The notes: a model not told the origin generated them from the letters alone. Positions 8,002 through 17,549 are shown, numbered from the stretch's first letter. The stretch is 64,000 nucleotides of DNA from FEB-22 sp003105195 (GCA_027493405.1 JAOSKV010000008.1:79373-143372); one strand, 5' to 3'. A program made the numbers and translations.

Positions 8002-9540
8002 ATGCACCATCAGGTGGAATCGCAGGACGAGGTCTTCGGTTTCATGGGCGAGGCCGCGACGCACGGCCATGCCGTGCAGCGGATCGACACCCATGCGGCC
8101 GCCGTCTTCCTGGCGGGCGAGCGGGCTTACAAGATCAAGCGCGCGGTCCGGTTCCCGTTCCTCGACTACGGCACCCTCGATAAGCGCAAGCAGGCCTGCG
8201 AGGCCGAGCTCGAGGTGAACCGGCCCTTCGCGGGCGCGCTCTATCGGCGCGTCGTCGCGATCACGCGGGAGGCGGACGGGCGCCTCGCCCTCGACGGGGC
8301 CGGCGCGCCCGCGGAATGGGCGGTGGAGATGCGCCGCTTCGATGTGGAGGCGACGCTCGACCGGCTGGCGGAGCGGCGCGAGATCGACCTCGCGCTGGCC
8401 GACGCGCTCGGCCGGGCGGTCGCGGCCGCCCATGCGGGCCTTCCCGAAGTGGCGGCCGAGCCCTGGCTCGCGATGCTGGCGCGCACCCTCGACCAGAACG
8501 ACGCGGAGCTCGCCGAATGGCCGGACCTGTTCGCGCCGGCGCGCGTGACCGAGCTCGGCCGCGCGAGCCGGACAGCGCTGGCGCGGCTCGTCCCGCTGCT
8601 GCGCGCGCGCGGCGCGCGCGGGCTGATCCGGCGCGGGCACGGCGACCTCCATCTCGGCAACATCGTGCTGATCGAGGGGACGCCGGTCGCCTTCGACGCC
8701 ATCGAGTTCGATCCGCTGATCGCGGCGGGCGACCTGCTCTACGACCTCGCCTTCCTGCTGATGGATCTCGTGGAGCGCGGCCTCGGTACAGCCGCCAATG
8801 TCGTGCTCAACCGCTATCTCGTGGAAACGCGGCGGGCGGAGGATCTCGACGCGCTCGCGGCGCTGCCCCTGTTCCTGTCGCTGCGCGCCGCGATCCGCGC
8901 CAAGGTGACGGCGGCGCGGCTGGAGACCGCGGCGGAGGACGCCAGGGCAGGTATCGCACGCAGCGCGCGCGGCTATTTCGATCTCGCCTGCGACCTGATC
9001 GCGCCGGCGGCGCCGCGCCTGGTCGCGGTCGGCGGCCTCTCGGGCACCGGCAAGTCGGCGCTCGCGGCCGCGCTCGCGCCCGAAATCGTGCCGGCGCCCG
9101 GCGCCGTCGTGCTGCGCTCGGATGTCGAGCGCAAGGCGCTGTTCGGGCTCGCCGAAACCGAGCGGCTTCCCGCGGAGGCATATCGCTCCGAAGTCGGCGC
9201 CCGGCTCTATGCGACGCTGACCGAGAAGGCGCGGCGCGTGCTCGCGGCCGGACACTCGGCGATCGTCGACGCGGTGTTCGCCCGGCCCGAGGAGCGCGCC
9301 GCGATCGCGGCCGTGTCGCCGGCTTTCCGCGGCCTGTTCCTCACGGCCGATCTTGCGACGCGCGTGGCGCGGGTCGGCGGGCGCGCGGGCGACGCCTCGG
9401 ACGCGGATGCCGCGGTCGCGCGCCGGCAGGAGAGCTACGATCTCGGCGCGCTCGACTGGACGCGGGTCGACGCCGGCGGCTCGCCGGAGGAGACGCGCGC
9501 GCGCGCGATGGCCGCGCTCGGCCTCACGGCCTCGAACTGA
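8002..9540 (+). CDS. Phosphotransferase (APH-like) / AAA ATPase fusion protein
   Basis: 512 residues in two parts. Residues 1-330 resemble the aminoglycoside-phosphotransferase/choline-kinase fold: KIKRAVRFPFLDY, then the Brenner-type catalytic loop RRGHGDLHLGNIVL, followed by DAIEFDP, the Mg-binding acidic element. The C-terminal part is a P-loop kinase with Walker A GGLSGTGKSALA and an SDVERK motif. This arrangement matches the known bifunctional family combining COG2187 and COG0645, whose substrate is unknown. The start at 8002 gives the family N-terminus; upstream reading is out of character. Its 3' end overlaps the AGE gene tail-to-tail by 17 bases. Confidence 0.85.
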   Translation: MHHQVESQDEVFGFMGEAATHGHAVQRIDTHAAAVFLAGERAYKIKRAVRFPFLDYGTLDKRKQACEAELEVNRPFAGALYRRVVAITREADGRLALDGAGAPAEWAVEMRRFDVEATLDRLAERREIDLALADALGRAVAAAHAGLPEVAAEPWLAMLARTLDQNDAELAEWPDLFAPARVTELGRASRTALARLVPLLRARGARGLIRRGHGDLHLGNIVLIEGTPVAFDAIEFDPLIAAGDLLYDLAFLLMDLVERGLGTAANVVLNRYLVETRRAEDLDALAALPLFLSLRAAIRAKVTAARLETAAEDARAGIARSARGYFDLACDLIAPAAPRLVAVGGLSGTGKSALAAALAPEIVPAPGAVVLRSDVERKALFGLAETERLPAEAYRSEVGARLYATLTEKARRVLAAGHSAIVDAVFARPEERAAIAAVSPAFRGLFLTADLATRVARVGGRAGDASDADAAVARRQESYDLGALDWTRVDAGGSPEETRARAMAALGLTASN

Positions 9541-10693
9541 CCCGGTCCACCTCGGCCATGGCGAGGAAGAAATGATAGAGCACGCGCGCGGGCGTGAGCG
9601 CCTGCAGGGACGTGCCGTCGCGCGCGATCTGGTTGTGCCACGAGGCGCCGTCCGGGCGCAGGTAGTGCGCGGCGAGCACGCGCATGTGGTCCTCGACCCG
9701 CGACCAGGCCTGCGGATCGCGGTGGTCCTCGGCGCGCGCGACGCAGGCCTTGATGTACTCGGTCTGCGGCCAGAAGGTCTTGGCATCGGCGGCGAGGCTG
9801 CCGTCGCGGTTCACCCCGTCGAAGACGCCGCCGGGCTTCCCGACATCGGTCTCGAGGCCGTGGCGCACGGCGAAATCGTAGAGCCGGTCGGCGACCGCCA
9901 GCGCGTCGGGCCTGCCCGCATGGCGGTGGAAGTCGTGCAGCAGCCAGACCCATTCGAAGTGATGGCCGGGCTCGCGCCACAGCCCCGCCGGCCCCGCGAC
10001 CGGGATCAGGTCTTCGGTCAGGAACTCGATCAGCGTGCCGGTCCCGCGATCGAAGAGCCTGCGGTCGAACAGGTCGACGAGCGCGGCCGCGCGGTCGAGC
10101 CAGACGCCCTTTCGGGTCGCGGCATGGAGCGCGAGTGTCGCCTCGAGCAGATGCATGTGCGGGTTCTGCCGCCGCGGCAGCTTCGGCTCGCCGCCCGGCA
10201 GGTACTCCTCGACGAAGCCGCCGTGGCGCGGATCCGACAGACGCGTCTCCAGGAAGGCCCAGGTCGCCTCGGCGAGGTCGAGCGGCGCGCGCTCGCCGGA
10301 CGCGCGGGCATACCAGGCGAGCGCGAACAGCACGAAGGCCTGGTCGTAGAAATCGCGCGTGGCATCGGCCGGCGCGCCTGCGCTCGTCACGGCGCGGGAC
10401 CAGCCGCCGTCGGGCGCGCGGCAGGCGCGGGTCAGGAACGCATAGCCGTGCGCGGCCGCCTCGGCGTAACGCGGCTCGGGGCTGAGCAGGGCGGCGTGAC
10501 TGAACACGTAAGTGAGCCGCGCCTGGACCAGCACATGGCGGCGCTCGCTGCGCACCGGCCGTCCCTCGGAGTCGAGGGCCTCGAGGAAGCCGTCACGATG
10601 CTCGATCCGGGAGAGCCAGAACGGCATCACGTGGTCGAGGAGCCAGGGCCGCAGCGTGCCGCGCAGGTCCTCCGGATCGTAGCGACGGTCCAT
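9524..10693 (-). CDS. AGE-family epimerase/isomerase (N-acylglucosamine 2-epimerase fold)
   Basis: 389 residues with the alpha6/alpha6-barrel motif pattern of the AGE family: RHVLVQARLTYVFSHAALL near the start, EEYLPGGEPKLPRRQNPHMHLLEA in the middle, and PGHHFEWVWLLHDFHRHAG, TEYIKACVARAE and W-H-N-Q near the end. Members interconvert sugars, for example mannose/fructose or N-acylglucosamine/mannosamine. I start at the ATG 10691-10693, preceded by GCGGAG; a GTG overlapping the azlD stop (10706-10708) is an alternative that would couple translation. Substrate not assignable. Confidence 0.85.
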   Translation of the reverse strand: MDRRYDPEDLRGTLRPWLLDHVMPFWLSRIEHRDGFLEALDSEGRPVRSERRHVLVQARLTYVFSHAALLSPEPRYAEAAAHGYAFLTRACRAPDGGWSRAVTSAGAPADATRDFYDQAFVLFALAWYARASGERAPLDLAEATWAFLETRLSDPRHGGFVEEYLPGGEPKLPRRQNPHMHLLEATLALHAATRKGVWLDRAAALVDLFDRRLFDRGTGTLIEFLTEDLIPVAGPAGLWREPGHHFEWVWLLHDFHRHAGRPDALAVADRLYDFAVRHGLETDVGKPGGVFDGVNRDGSLAADAKTFWPQTEYIKACVARAEDHRDPQAWSRVEDHMRVLAAHYLRPDGASWHNQIARDGTSLQALTPARVLYHFFLAMAEVDRVSSRP

Positions 10694-10704
10694 GGCGGCT
10701 CCGC

Positions 10705-11016
10705 TCACAGGCCCGCCGCGCGCGCCGCCGCGGCGGCGGCCATGCCGAGGAACACGGCCAGGAACTCGTTGCGGCGCAGGATCATGGAGACGACCACGAC
10801 CGCGATCGCCAGCGCCGCACTGGCACCGCCGCGGGCGACGAGCGGCACCACGGTGGCGGCGAGGATCGCGCCCGGCAGCGCCTCCAGCGTATGACGCACG
10901 CGCCGCGTCATCGGCACATGGGCCATGAGCCAGAAGCCGGCGACGCGCACCAGATAGGTCGCGCCCGCCATCGCGAAAATCGCGACGACCGGCGCATAGC
11001 CCTCAGTCGCGGTCAT
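10705..11016 (-). CDS. azlD: AzlD-family branched-chain amino-acid exporter subunit
   Basis: 103 residues with about three to four hydrophobic segments; contains ATYLVRVAGFWLMAHVPM and LPGAILAATVVPLVARGG, both typical of AzlD. AzlD pairs with the larger AzlC to form a LIV-E-type exporter in the inner membrane. Its start overlaps the end of azlC by 14 bases, and the AGE gene follows at once, so the three genes are probably one transcript. Confidence 0.88.
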   Translation of the reverse strand: MTATEGYAPVVAIFAMAGATYLVRVAGFWLMAHVPMTRRVRHTLEALPGAILAATVVPLVARGGASAALAIAVVVVSMILRRNEFLAVFLGMAAAAAARAAGL

Positions 11017-11683
11017 CGAGCAGGCCTCCGATCAGCGCGCCGGCGAGCGCGCCGATGACGATGAACCACCAGCCGGGCACGAGATGCGCGGCCGCGAGCG
11101 CGACCGCGCCCGCGACCGCCCAGCCGACGCCGCGGCGTGGCCCGCGCCAGAGCGGGATCATCATGGCGGCGAAGAAGGCCGGCATCACGAGGTCGAGCCC
11201 GAAGCGCTTCGGATCGCTCACCACGGCGCCGAGCAGATAGCCCGGCACGGTGGAGCCGACCCAGAACACCCAGAGCGTGAGCGCGACGCCGAGATAGACC
11301 GCAGCGTCGCCGCCGCCCTCGGTGCGATAGCGGATCGCGACCAGCCAGTTGGCGTCCGTGGTGGTGAGCAGCACCGGATAGACCTGCCAGGCCGGCAGCG
11401 GGCCGAACCAGGGCCGCAGCGAGGCGCCCATCAGCAGGAAGCGCATGTTGACGATGGCGGTCACCACCGCGATGGAGGCGACGGTGGCGAGCGTGAGCGG
11501 CTCGGCCCACACCTCCATGGCGACGAGCTGCGAGGCGCCCGCGAACACGACGGCGCTCATCAGCACGGCCTCGGCGAGAGTGAGCCCCTTCTGCGCCGCG
11601 ATGGTGCCGAAGGCGGCCGCGAACACGGCGGTGCCCGGCAGGAACGGCACCGCGAGGCGGGCGCCGAGCGAGAGGCCGGCCAT
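11003..11683 (-). CDS. azlC: AzlC-family amino-acid exporter, large subunit
   Basis: About 226 residues with several hydrophobic segments. The AzlC signature is visible: VFAAAFGTIAAQKGLTLAEA, AVVFAGASQLVAMEVW, and VTAIVNMRFLLMGASLRPWF. It forms the main transmembrane component of a branched-chain amino-acid exporter. The start is uncertain: the ATG at 11681-11683 is used here, but typical AzlC proteins carry 10-20 more N-terminal residues and an upstream GTG is possible. Confidence 0.85.
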   Translation of the reverse strand: MAGLSLGARLAVPFLPGTAVFAAAFGTIAAQKGLTLAEAVLMSAVVFAGASQLVAMEVWAEPLTLATVASIAVVTAIVNMRFLLMGASLRPWFGPLPAWQVYPVLLTTTDANWLVAIRYRTEGGGDAAVYLGVALTLWVFWVGSTVPGYLLGAVVSDPKRFGLDLVMPAFFAAMMIPLWRGPRRGVGWAVAGAVALAAAHLVPGWWFIVIGALAGALIGGLLDDRD

Positions 11684-11865
11684 CGACCAGTAGGGACTCG
11701 GGGATGCTGGGTCATGGGCGAAAGGGACCGGGACGAGCGGTAGCAAAGCGCGGCCGGACCGGCAACGCGCGGCCGCGCCCGCGAGCCATGCGGCGCGCGC
11801 ACGGGTTGACTTCGGGGAAGCGATGGCCGTCATTGGACCGAGGCAACCGGGAGGACGGGTCCGCC

Positions 11866-12552
11866 ATGAGCAAGGTGTCGCAGAGCCAGTTCGAATTCCT
11901 GCGATCGATCGACACGCCCACGGTGTGCAACCTGGTCGAGATGGTCGCGCCCGAGCGCCGCGGCATCGGCTACACGGTCAAGCACCTGGTCTGCCCCTAT
12001 CCGGACCTGCCGCCCATGGTCGGCTTCGCCAAGACCGTGACGACCCGGTCGAAGGACGCGGTGCCGCTCGGCCAGGCCTCCTACATGGACAAGCGGCTCG
12101 AGTATCTCGACTACGTCGCGGCCGCGCCGCGCCCGAGCGTGGTCGTGATCCAGGACCTCGACGATCCGCCCGGCTACGGCGCGTTCTGGGGCGAGGTGCA
12201 GTCCAACGTGCACAAGGCGCTCGGCTGCCTCGGCACCATCACGAGCGGCTCGGTGCGCGACATCCCGATGAACGCGCCCGGCTTCCAGATGCTGGCCGGC
12301 TCGATCTCGCCCTCGCACGCCTATGTTCACGTGGTCGATTTCGGCATCGACGTCTCGGTCCACGGCATGGACGTGGCGAGCGGCGACCTGATCCACGCCG
12401 ACCAGCACGGCGCCGTGGTGGTGCCGGTCGACGAGATCGACGCCATGAAGGCCGCCCTCGACGGACTCATGAAGCGCGAGGCGCGCATCATCGAGGCCGC
12501 TCGCGCGCCGGGCGCCACGGTGGAGTCGATCAAGGCGGCGATTACGGGTTAG
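11866..12552 (+). CDS. RraA-like family protein (HMG/CHA aldolase fold)
   Basis: 228 residues. IDTPTVCNLVEMVAPERRGIG near the start, PSVVVIQDLDD, GSVRDIPMNAPGF, and DLIHADQHGAVVVPVDE mark the RraA/HMG-aldolase (methyltransf_6) superfamily. Members include RNase E inhibitors and metal-dependent 4-hydroxy-4-methyl-2-oxoglutarate aldolases. The Arg-Asp pair in SVRDI that binds pyruvate and metal in aldolases is kept, so an aldolase or decarboxylase role on a small oxo-acid is plausible. The ATG at 11866 follows GGAGGACGGG. Confidence 0.8.
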   Translation: MSKVSQSQFEFLRSIDTPTVCNLVEMVAPERRGIGYTVKHLVCPYPDLPPMVGFAKTVTTRSKDAVPLGQASYMDKRLEYLDYVAAAPRPSVVVIQDLDDPPGYGAFWGEVQSNVHKALGCLGTITSGSVRDIPMNAPGFQMLAGSISPSHAYVHVVDFGIDVSVHGMDVASGDLIHADQHGAVVVPVDEIDAMKAALDGLMKREARIIEAARAPGATVESIKAAITG

Positions 12553-12582
12553 ACTCGCTGTCGGCCCCGCACGGGATCACTC

Positions 12583-13592
12583 TCATTGTCCTCGCATCCG
12601 CTTGAGGATCAGCACCGAGAGATTGCCCTCGGGCACGTAGTCGGTCTTGCGCATCTCGAACTGCGTCGCGCCGATCCTGCGCACGCCCTCGCCGCAGAAG
12701 CTGATCAGGCTGTCGGCGTCGCCCTTGTCGACGACGAGGCGGAAGCTCCCGATCGGACCGGACCAGTTGGCACCGGTCCTGAGCACGTAGTCGATGCGCT
12801 CCTCGAAGAAGGGCGGGGTCTCGGCCTTGGCGGCGACGCGCGCGCGCTCGACCGCGGCGAGGAAATCCCGGTCGATGCAGTACTTGCGGCGATACCCGGC
12901 CATGTGCGGCTCGTTCTCGGCGTGCCGGACGCCGACCGAGGTGCCGGCCGTGGCGCCGACGCTCGGCCGGTAGCGATGCGCGATCACGGTCTCGGCGCGG
13001 CTCGGAAAGGTCTGCTCCCAGTAGAAGGTGGTCTGCAGCGCCCAGCGCGGTGCGAGATGGGCCCGCATGCCCTGGCCAATGTCGTATTCCTCGATCTCGG
13101 CGAGGCCGAGCCGCAGCAGCTCGTCCCAGCGCGCGCGCGGCAGCCGGTCGAGCGCCTCACCGGTCGAGCGCAGGTGCGGCGCGAGCGGGATGCCGAGCTC
13201 GGCGAGATGGCGCGTGCGGTCGATGCCGAGCGCGATCACGCGCTGCTCGACCTTGGTGGCGACGGGCGCGCCGTTCGCCTCGGTCCTGAAGTCGAGCAGG
13301 TTGACCGGGTCCTCGGTCGGAACCGCGATGTTGGCATCCTGGTGCTCGATGCGGATCTCGGGCATCGGGAAGGCCACCAGCACGGTGACGTCACGGTCCG
13401 CCTTGTTGAAGAAGCGGTACTGGACGCGCACCTCGCGGACCGAGACATAGAGGTCCTCGGCGCGCATCTCGACGTCGGGGTTGGGCACGAAGACCAGGCC
13501 GCCGACCGTGAGCTCGGCGGTCGAGTCGTTGGCGCGCGCCGGGAACGCGGCGGCGAGGAGAAGAACACCACCAAGGAGACAAGGTTTCGCAT
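12583..13592 (-). CDS. DUF4424-family secreted protein (signal peptide frameshifted, frame runs on from the upstream gene)
   Basis: About 330 residues of a DUF4424 protein: NDSTAELTVGGLVF, SVREVRVQYRFFN, VTVLVAFPMPEI and a C-terminal FRLVVDKGDADSLISFC. A strong ribosome site, GGAGG, stands 6 bases before an ATG at 13590-13592 that opens MRNLVSLVV, a proper signal-peptide start. That frame is lost after about ten codons, while the mature protein lies in the frame that is open back into the acyl-CoA dehydrogenase. The simplest reading is a one-base indel inside the signal peptide (about 13570). Likely exported; function unknown. Confidence 0.75.
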
Positions 13593-14757
13593 GGGAGACC
13601 TCCACGTTCCGCTGCAGCGTCTCGCGCGCGATGATGAGACGCTGGATCTCGGAGGTGCCTTCGTAGATGCGGGTGACGCGGGCGTCGCGGGCGAGCCGCT
13701 CGACGCCGGTGTCGCGGATGTAGCCGGCGCCGCCGAACAGCTGGATCGCGGTGTCGGTCGCGCGGTGGGCGGCCTCGGAGGCGAACAGCTTGGCCATCGA
13801 GGCCGCCTTGGCGTAGGGCAGGCGCTGATCCTTCAGGTGTGCGGCCTGCAGGATCAGGAGGCGCGCGGCCTCGAGCTCGGTCTCGCGGTCGGCGATCATC
13901 CATTGCACGCCCTGGAAGTCGGCGATGCGGGTGTCGAACTGCCGGCGCTCCTTCGCATGGTCCTTGGCCGCGTCCATGGCGGCGCGGGCGATGCCGAGGG
14001 AGAGCGCCGCGATGCCGATGCGCCCGCCCGCGAGCTCGCCGACCGCGATGCGGAAGCCGTCGTTCTCCCGGCCCATCAGCGCGCGCGCCGGCACGCGGCA
14101 GGCGTCGAAGGTGACCGTGTTGGTGGCCGAGCCGGCCTGGCCCATCTTGTCCTCGCGCCGGCCGACCACGAGGCCCGGCGTGCCGGCCTCGACCAGGAAG
14201 CAGGAGATGCCCTTGCCCTTCGGCGCGGCGCGGTCGGTGACGGCCCAGACCACGAAGATGCCCGCATAGTCCGCCGAGGTGATGTAGACCTTCTCGCCGT
14301 CGAGCACGTAGCCGTCGCGGTCGCGCGCCGCGCGCGCCGCCATGCCGGCCGGGTCGGAGCCGGCGCCCGGCTCGGTGAGGCAGAAGGCGCCGGCCGCGAA
14401 GGTGCCGTCGCACAGCTTCGGCAGGTAGGCCGCGCGCTGCGCCTCGCTGCCGACCGCCTGGATCACCTCGCCGACCATGTTGGTGACCGAGACCGTGACG
14501 CCGGTCGCCGCGCAGCCGTGGCCGAGCGCCTCGACCGCGAGCGCGAAGGCGACGCTGCCGGCCTCGCTGCCGCCGTGGCGCGCTTCGACATTGAGCCCCA
14601 TGAAGCCGTGGTCGGCGAGCAGCTTCAGGTTGGCGCGGAACTCCGCCCCGCCCTCGCCGCGGTCGAGGCGCGGGGCGAGCGGCGCCAGCCGCTCGGCCGC
14701 GATGCGGCGCGCCGTGTCCTGGATCATCAGCTCCTCGTCGGAGAAGGCGAACTGCAT
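13593..14757 (-). CDS. Acyl-CoA dehydrogenase
   Basis: About 388 residues from the ATG at 14755-14757 (MQFAFSDEE). It has the full acyl-CoA dehydrogenase layout: helical N-domain, FCLTEPGAGSDPAGM for the beta domain, and a C-terminal domain with YIRDTGVERLARDARVTRIY, then EGTSEIQRLIIAR. The Glu of IYEGTSE is the catalytic base position of the short/medium-chain branch. It oxidises an acyl-CoA to the 2-enoyl-CoA with FAD. No stop codon appears where the family ends (around ETLQR); the frame continues into DUF4424. Either a base is missing or a linking segment has been lost. Confidence 0.88.
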
Positions 14758-14880
14758 GCGGGCCTCGTCGGGACGATCCGGCCAGCATGGGCCACCGATC
14801 GCCCCGGAATGCAAGCGCCGCCGATTGCGCCCGCGCCGCCGCGGCCGCAAGATGGCGCGGCCGAACCGAGGGAGCCCCCG

Positions 14881-15126
14881 ATGCTGGCGCTGAGGCCGAA
14901 CTGCGAATGCTGCGACCGCGACCTGCCGCCCGACGCGCGCGAGGCGATGATCTGCTCGTTCGAGTGCACCTTCTGCCGCGACTGCGCCGAGGGCGTGCTG
15001 GCGGGCCGCTGCCCCAACTGCGGCGGCGAGCTGGTGCGCCGCCCGATCCGCCCGGCCGAGAAGCTCGCGAAGTACCCGGCCGCGACGGAGCGCAAGGTGA
15101 AGCCGGCGGGGTGCGCGGCGGCGTGA
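14881..15126 (+). CDS. DUF1272-family zinc-ribbon-like protein
   Basis: 81 residues dominated by paired cysteines: CECCDRDLPP, MICSFECTFCRDCAEG and CPNCGGELVRRPIRP. This arrangement is the DUF1272 (COG3813) family, presumed zinc-binding; function unknown. An ATG follows a GAGGGAG ribosome site. It is divergent from the acyl-CoA dehydrogenase gene. Confidence 0.88.
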   Translation: MLALRPNCECCDRDLPPDAREAMICSFECTFCRDCAEGVLAGRCPNCGGELVRRPIRPAEKLAKYPAATERKVKPAGCAAA

Positions 15127-15133
15127 GGCGCGG

Positions 15134-15364
15134 TCAATCTCCGTGCGGGCGCCGCCCGACATGCTCCGCGAGCCTATTGAACCCGTCGGCGAGGGCGAGC
15201 AGGGTCTGCCGCTCGTAGCGGTCGGAGGCATCGGCGGCGCGCTGCAGGCATTCCAGCGCGCGCAGGCGGTAGTCGGTCCCGGCTTCGCGCGCGGGCACAG
15301 GCCGGCGCGGCGCGGCGGGCGCGCCGTCGGGACCGTCCATGGAGTCGCGAAACCGGAACATCAC
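15134..15364 (-). CDS. Small hypothetical protein (76 residues)
   Basis: A short protein with a proline-rich N-terminus and a helical C-terminal part, TDYRLRALECLQRAADASD followed by LALADGFNRLAEH. This YR-x-x-A-x-E-x-x-x-x-A helix pattern is common in small alphaproteobacterial proteins of unknown role. It lies tail-to-tail with DUF1272. Confidence 0.55.
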   Translation of the reverse strand: MMFRFRDSMDGPDGAPAAPRRPVPAREAGTDYRLRALECLQRAADASDRYERQTLLALADGFNRLAEHVGRRPHGD

Positions 15365-15538
15365 TCCTCACCGCTGCTCTGGCCGGGGCACCCGGCACCG
15401 TCCCCGGGTCAACCGGGCGCCGCCTCCGGGGTTCCGAAACTTCGCTGAAAACCCAAGCCGTTAGGATAACAATTCGTTAATGTGCTACGGCCGCGTCGAG
15501 CGGCGGAATGCGCGGTGCATGGAGCGGTCGACCGGCAC

Positions 15539-16480
15539 ATGACGGACCCTTCGGCGGGCGGCGCCCGCATGCCGCTGGTGGCGCTGACCGGCGCGACTGG
15601 ATTCATCGGGCGCTTCCTGCTGCGCGAGCTGCCGAAGCGCGGCTACCGGGTGCGCGTGCTGCTGCGCCGCCCGGTCGAGCTTCCGCTCGACTGCGCGAGC
15701 GCGGTGATCGGCGACCTGGCGCGGCCGCAGAACCTGTCGGCGGCGCTCGCCGACGCGGACGCCGTGATCCACACGGCGGGGATCGCGCATGCGATGTCGG
15801 GCGTGCCGGCGGACGACTATCGGCTGCTCAACACCGAGGCGACGATCCGGCTCGCCGAGGCGGCCGCGCATGCGCGCGTGCGGCGCTTCGTGTTCCTGTC
15901 CTCGGTGCGCGCCCAGTCCGGCCCGGCCGCCGAGGGGACGCTCACCGAGGCGCGCGCCCCGGAGCCGACCGACGACTACGGACGGTCCAAGCTCGCGGCC
16001 GAACGCGGCATCGCGGCGCTCGACATCGACTGGGTGGCGCTGCGCCTGGTGCTCGCCTACGGGCCCGGGGTCACGGGCAACATGGCACGGCTCATGAACC
16101 TCGCGCGCTCGCGCCTGCCGCTGCCGCTCGGCGCGCTGAGCGCGCCGCGCTCGATCCTCTCCCTCGACAACCTGGCCGCGGCGATCGGCTGCGTGCTGGC
16201 GCAGCCGGCGCCGCTGCGGCGCCCGCTGCTGGTCGCGGACCGCGAGCCGCTGACGGTACCACAGATGATCGCCGCCATGCGGCGCGGCCTCGGGCGCCGC
16301 GCCGGCATCTTTCCGGTGCCGTGCGCCCTGCTCGCCGGCGCGCTGCGCTGGAGCGGACAGCACGAGCTCTACGAACGGCTCGCCGCGCCGCTGGTCGTCG
16401 ACACCGCGGCGCTGGCGCGCCTCGGCTGGACGCCGCCGCTCACCAGCCGGCAAGGCCTCGCACGGCTGATGCAGGCCTGA
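15539..16480 (+). CDS. NAD-dependent epimerase/dehydratase (extended SDR)
   Basis: 313 residues. The Rossmann motif TGATGFIGRFLLREL (G-x-x-G-x-x-G) opens the protein; IHTAGIAH and the catalytic pair DDYGRSK (Y-x-x-x-K) with FLSSVRAQS upstream complete the extended-SDR site. ALRLVLAYGPGVTGN is typical of UDP-sugar epimerases. Likely acts on a nucleotide-activated sugar or undecaprenyl-linked sugar for surface polysaccharide. The ATG at 15539 gives the family start. An AT-rich leader at 15440-15480 probably holds its promoter. Confidence 0.85.
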   Translation: MTDPSAGGARMPLVALTGATGFIGRFLLRELPKRGYRVRVLLRRPVELPLDCASAVIGDLARPQNLSAALADADAVIHTAGIAHAMSGVPADDYRLLNTEATIRLAEAAAHARVRRFVFLSSVRAQSGPAAEGTLTEARAPEPTDDYGRSKLAAERGIAALDIDWVALRLVLAYGPGVTGNMARLMNLARSRLPLPLGALSAPRSILSLDNLAAAIGCVLAQPAPLRRPLLVADREPLTVPQMIAAMRRGLGRRAGIFPVPCALLAGALRWSGQHELYERLAAPLVVDTAALARLGWTPPLTSRQGLARLMQA

Positions 16481-16483
16481 GGC

Positions 16484-17125
16484 TCACTTCGCAACGCCCT
16501 CGCGCGGGGGCGACGCCAGCACGCTCGGGTGCCAGTGCGGCGCGTAGCCGGCGGCGAGCGCCGCGACGATGCTCGGCGGCGTGAGCACGACGGCCTCGGT
16601 CGCCCGGCGCGCGAGACGGGCGGCCGCATAGCCGGCCGGGCTCCAGCGCCAGAGCGTGCCGCCGTGGAGCGCGAAGGCGGCCGCGTCGTCCGGCAGCGTC
16701 ACGAAGACCCCGTCGGGGAGATCGGCGAGCCGCGCCCGGCGCGCGGCGCGGTCGCGCCGCTCGGCGTGCAGGACGGCGTCCATCTCGGGGGCGCGCGGCG
16801 GCGCGCCGAGGCCCTGCGCGCGCGCCCAGGCCGCCGCGAAGGCGCGCGCCTCGGCGCGGCGGCACTCGAAGCACGGGCGGTGGCCGGCGGCGAGCGCGGT
16901 CGGCTCGTCGAGGAAGAACAGCTCGGTATAGCCGGTGCGCCAGACCGCTCGCCGGCGGTCCTTGAAGGCGAGCCGGCAGCAGATCCACTGCTTGGAGGCC
17001 CAGCGCCGGCGGCCGAGGGTCAGGTCGGAGCGATGGAACCGGCCGCCGCGATTGCCGAGAAACAGGCCGCGCGTCGGGGTCGCGTGCAGGGCTCCGAAGG
17101 GATCGACGCGGTTCGCGAGCGTCAT
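16484..17125 (-). CDS. Conserved hypothetical protein with CxxC motif (213 residues)
   Basis: Begins MTLANRVDPFG-x-L-H and contains RGLFLGNRGGRFHR, a basic-aromatic stretch KQWICCRLAFKDRRR, then GHRPCFECRRAEARAFAAAW. The CFEC pair next to His and Arg resembles a small metal-binding or Ada-like zinc site, but this is only suggestive. Similar proteins are widespread in Hyphomicrobiales with no assigned function. The start at 17123-17125 gives the conserved N-terminus. It ends 3 bases after the epimerase, tail-to-tail. Confidence 0.7.
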   Translation of the reverse strand: MTLANRVDPFGALHATPTRGLFLGNRGGRFHRSDLTLGRRRWASKQWICCRLAFKDRRRAVWRTGYTELFFLDEPTALAAGHRPCFECRRAEARAFAAAWARAQGLGAPPRAPEMDAVLHAERRDRAARRARLADLPDGVFVTLPDDAAAFALHGGTLWRWSPAGYAAARLARRATEAVVLTPPSIVAALAAGYAPHWHPSVLASPPREGVAK

Positions 17126-17212
17126 CTGGCGCGACCTCCTGGACGCGCCGAGCGTAGCAGCAGTGCCGTGTCGGGATCTGGCCGGAGCGCGCGCCCCGGC
17201 CACGACGCGACG

Positions 17213-17467
17213 TCAAGACGCCTTCTTCTTCGGCGCCTCGGGCTCCGGCTTGGTCGGCTCGGTGAGCGCGACGGGATCGGAGCCCGGGAAGGATTCCATC
17301 AGGGCCTTGTCGAGCAGCTCGTCCTGGCGCTGCTTCTCGGACTTCTCGGCGGACTCCTCGGCGGTCTTCTCCGGGCCCTCCTCCCTGAGCGCCTCCTTCG
17401 GCGCCGAGGAGGAGGCGCCTCCGCGCTCCGGGCCTGTCTTCTTCTCGGCATGCTGCGGGCCTGACAT
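17213..17467 (-). CDS. Small charged protein with DELLDKALMESFPGSDP motif
   Basis: 84 residues, almost entirely Lys, Glu, Pro, Ser and Ala, hence disordered, except for the conserved core DELLDKALMESFPGSDP. That core occurs in many short alphaproteobacterial proteins, some linked to general stress regulons; no activity is known. A GGAGATCAC ribosome site precedes the ATG at 17465-17467. Confidence 0.7.
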   Translation of the reverse strand: MSGPQHAEKKTGPERGGASSSAPKEALREEGPEKTAEESAEKSEKQRQDELLDKALMESFPGSDPVALTEPTKPEPEAPKKKAS

Positions 17468-17549
17468 CGTGATCTCCCTGGATGCGGATTGCTGCGTCGC
17501 AGGGAGAACGATCGGCCCGGGCTCAAAGTTCCATCGAGGTGGTGCGACC

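Noticed and set aside
17213..17467. Histone-like DNA-binding protein, because of high Lys/Ala content
   Set aside because: The conserved DELLDKALMESFPGSDP core places it in a different small-protein family, and Glu nearly balances Lys.
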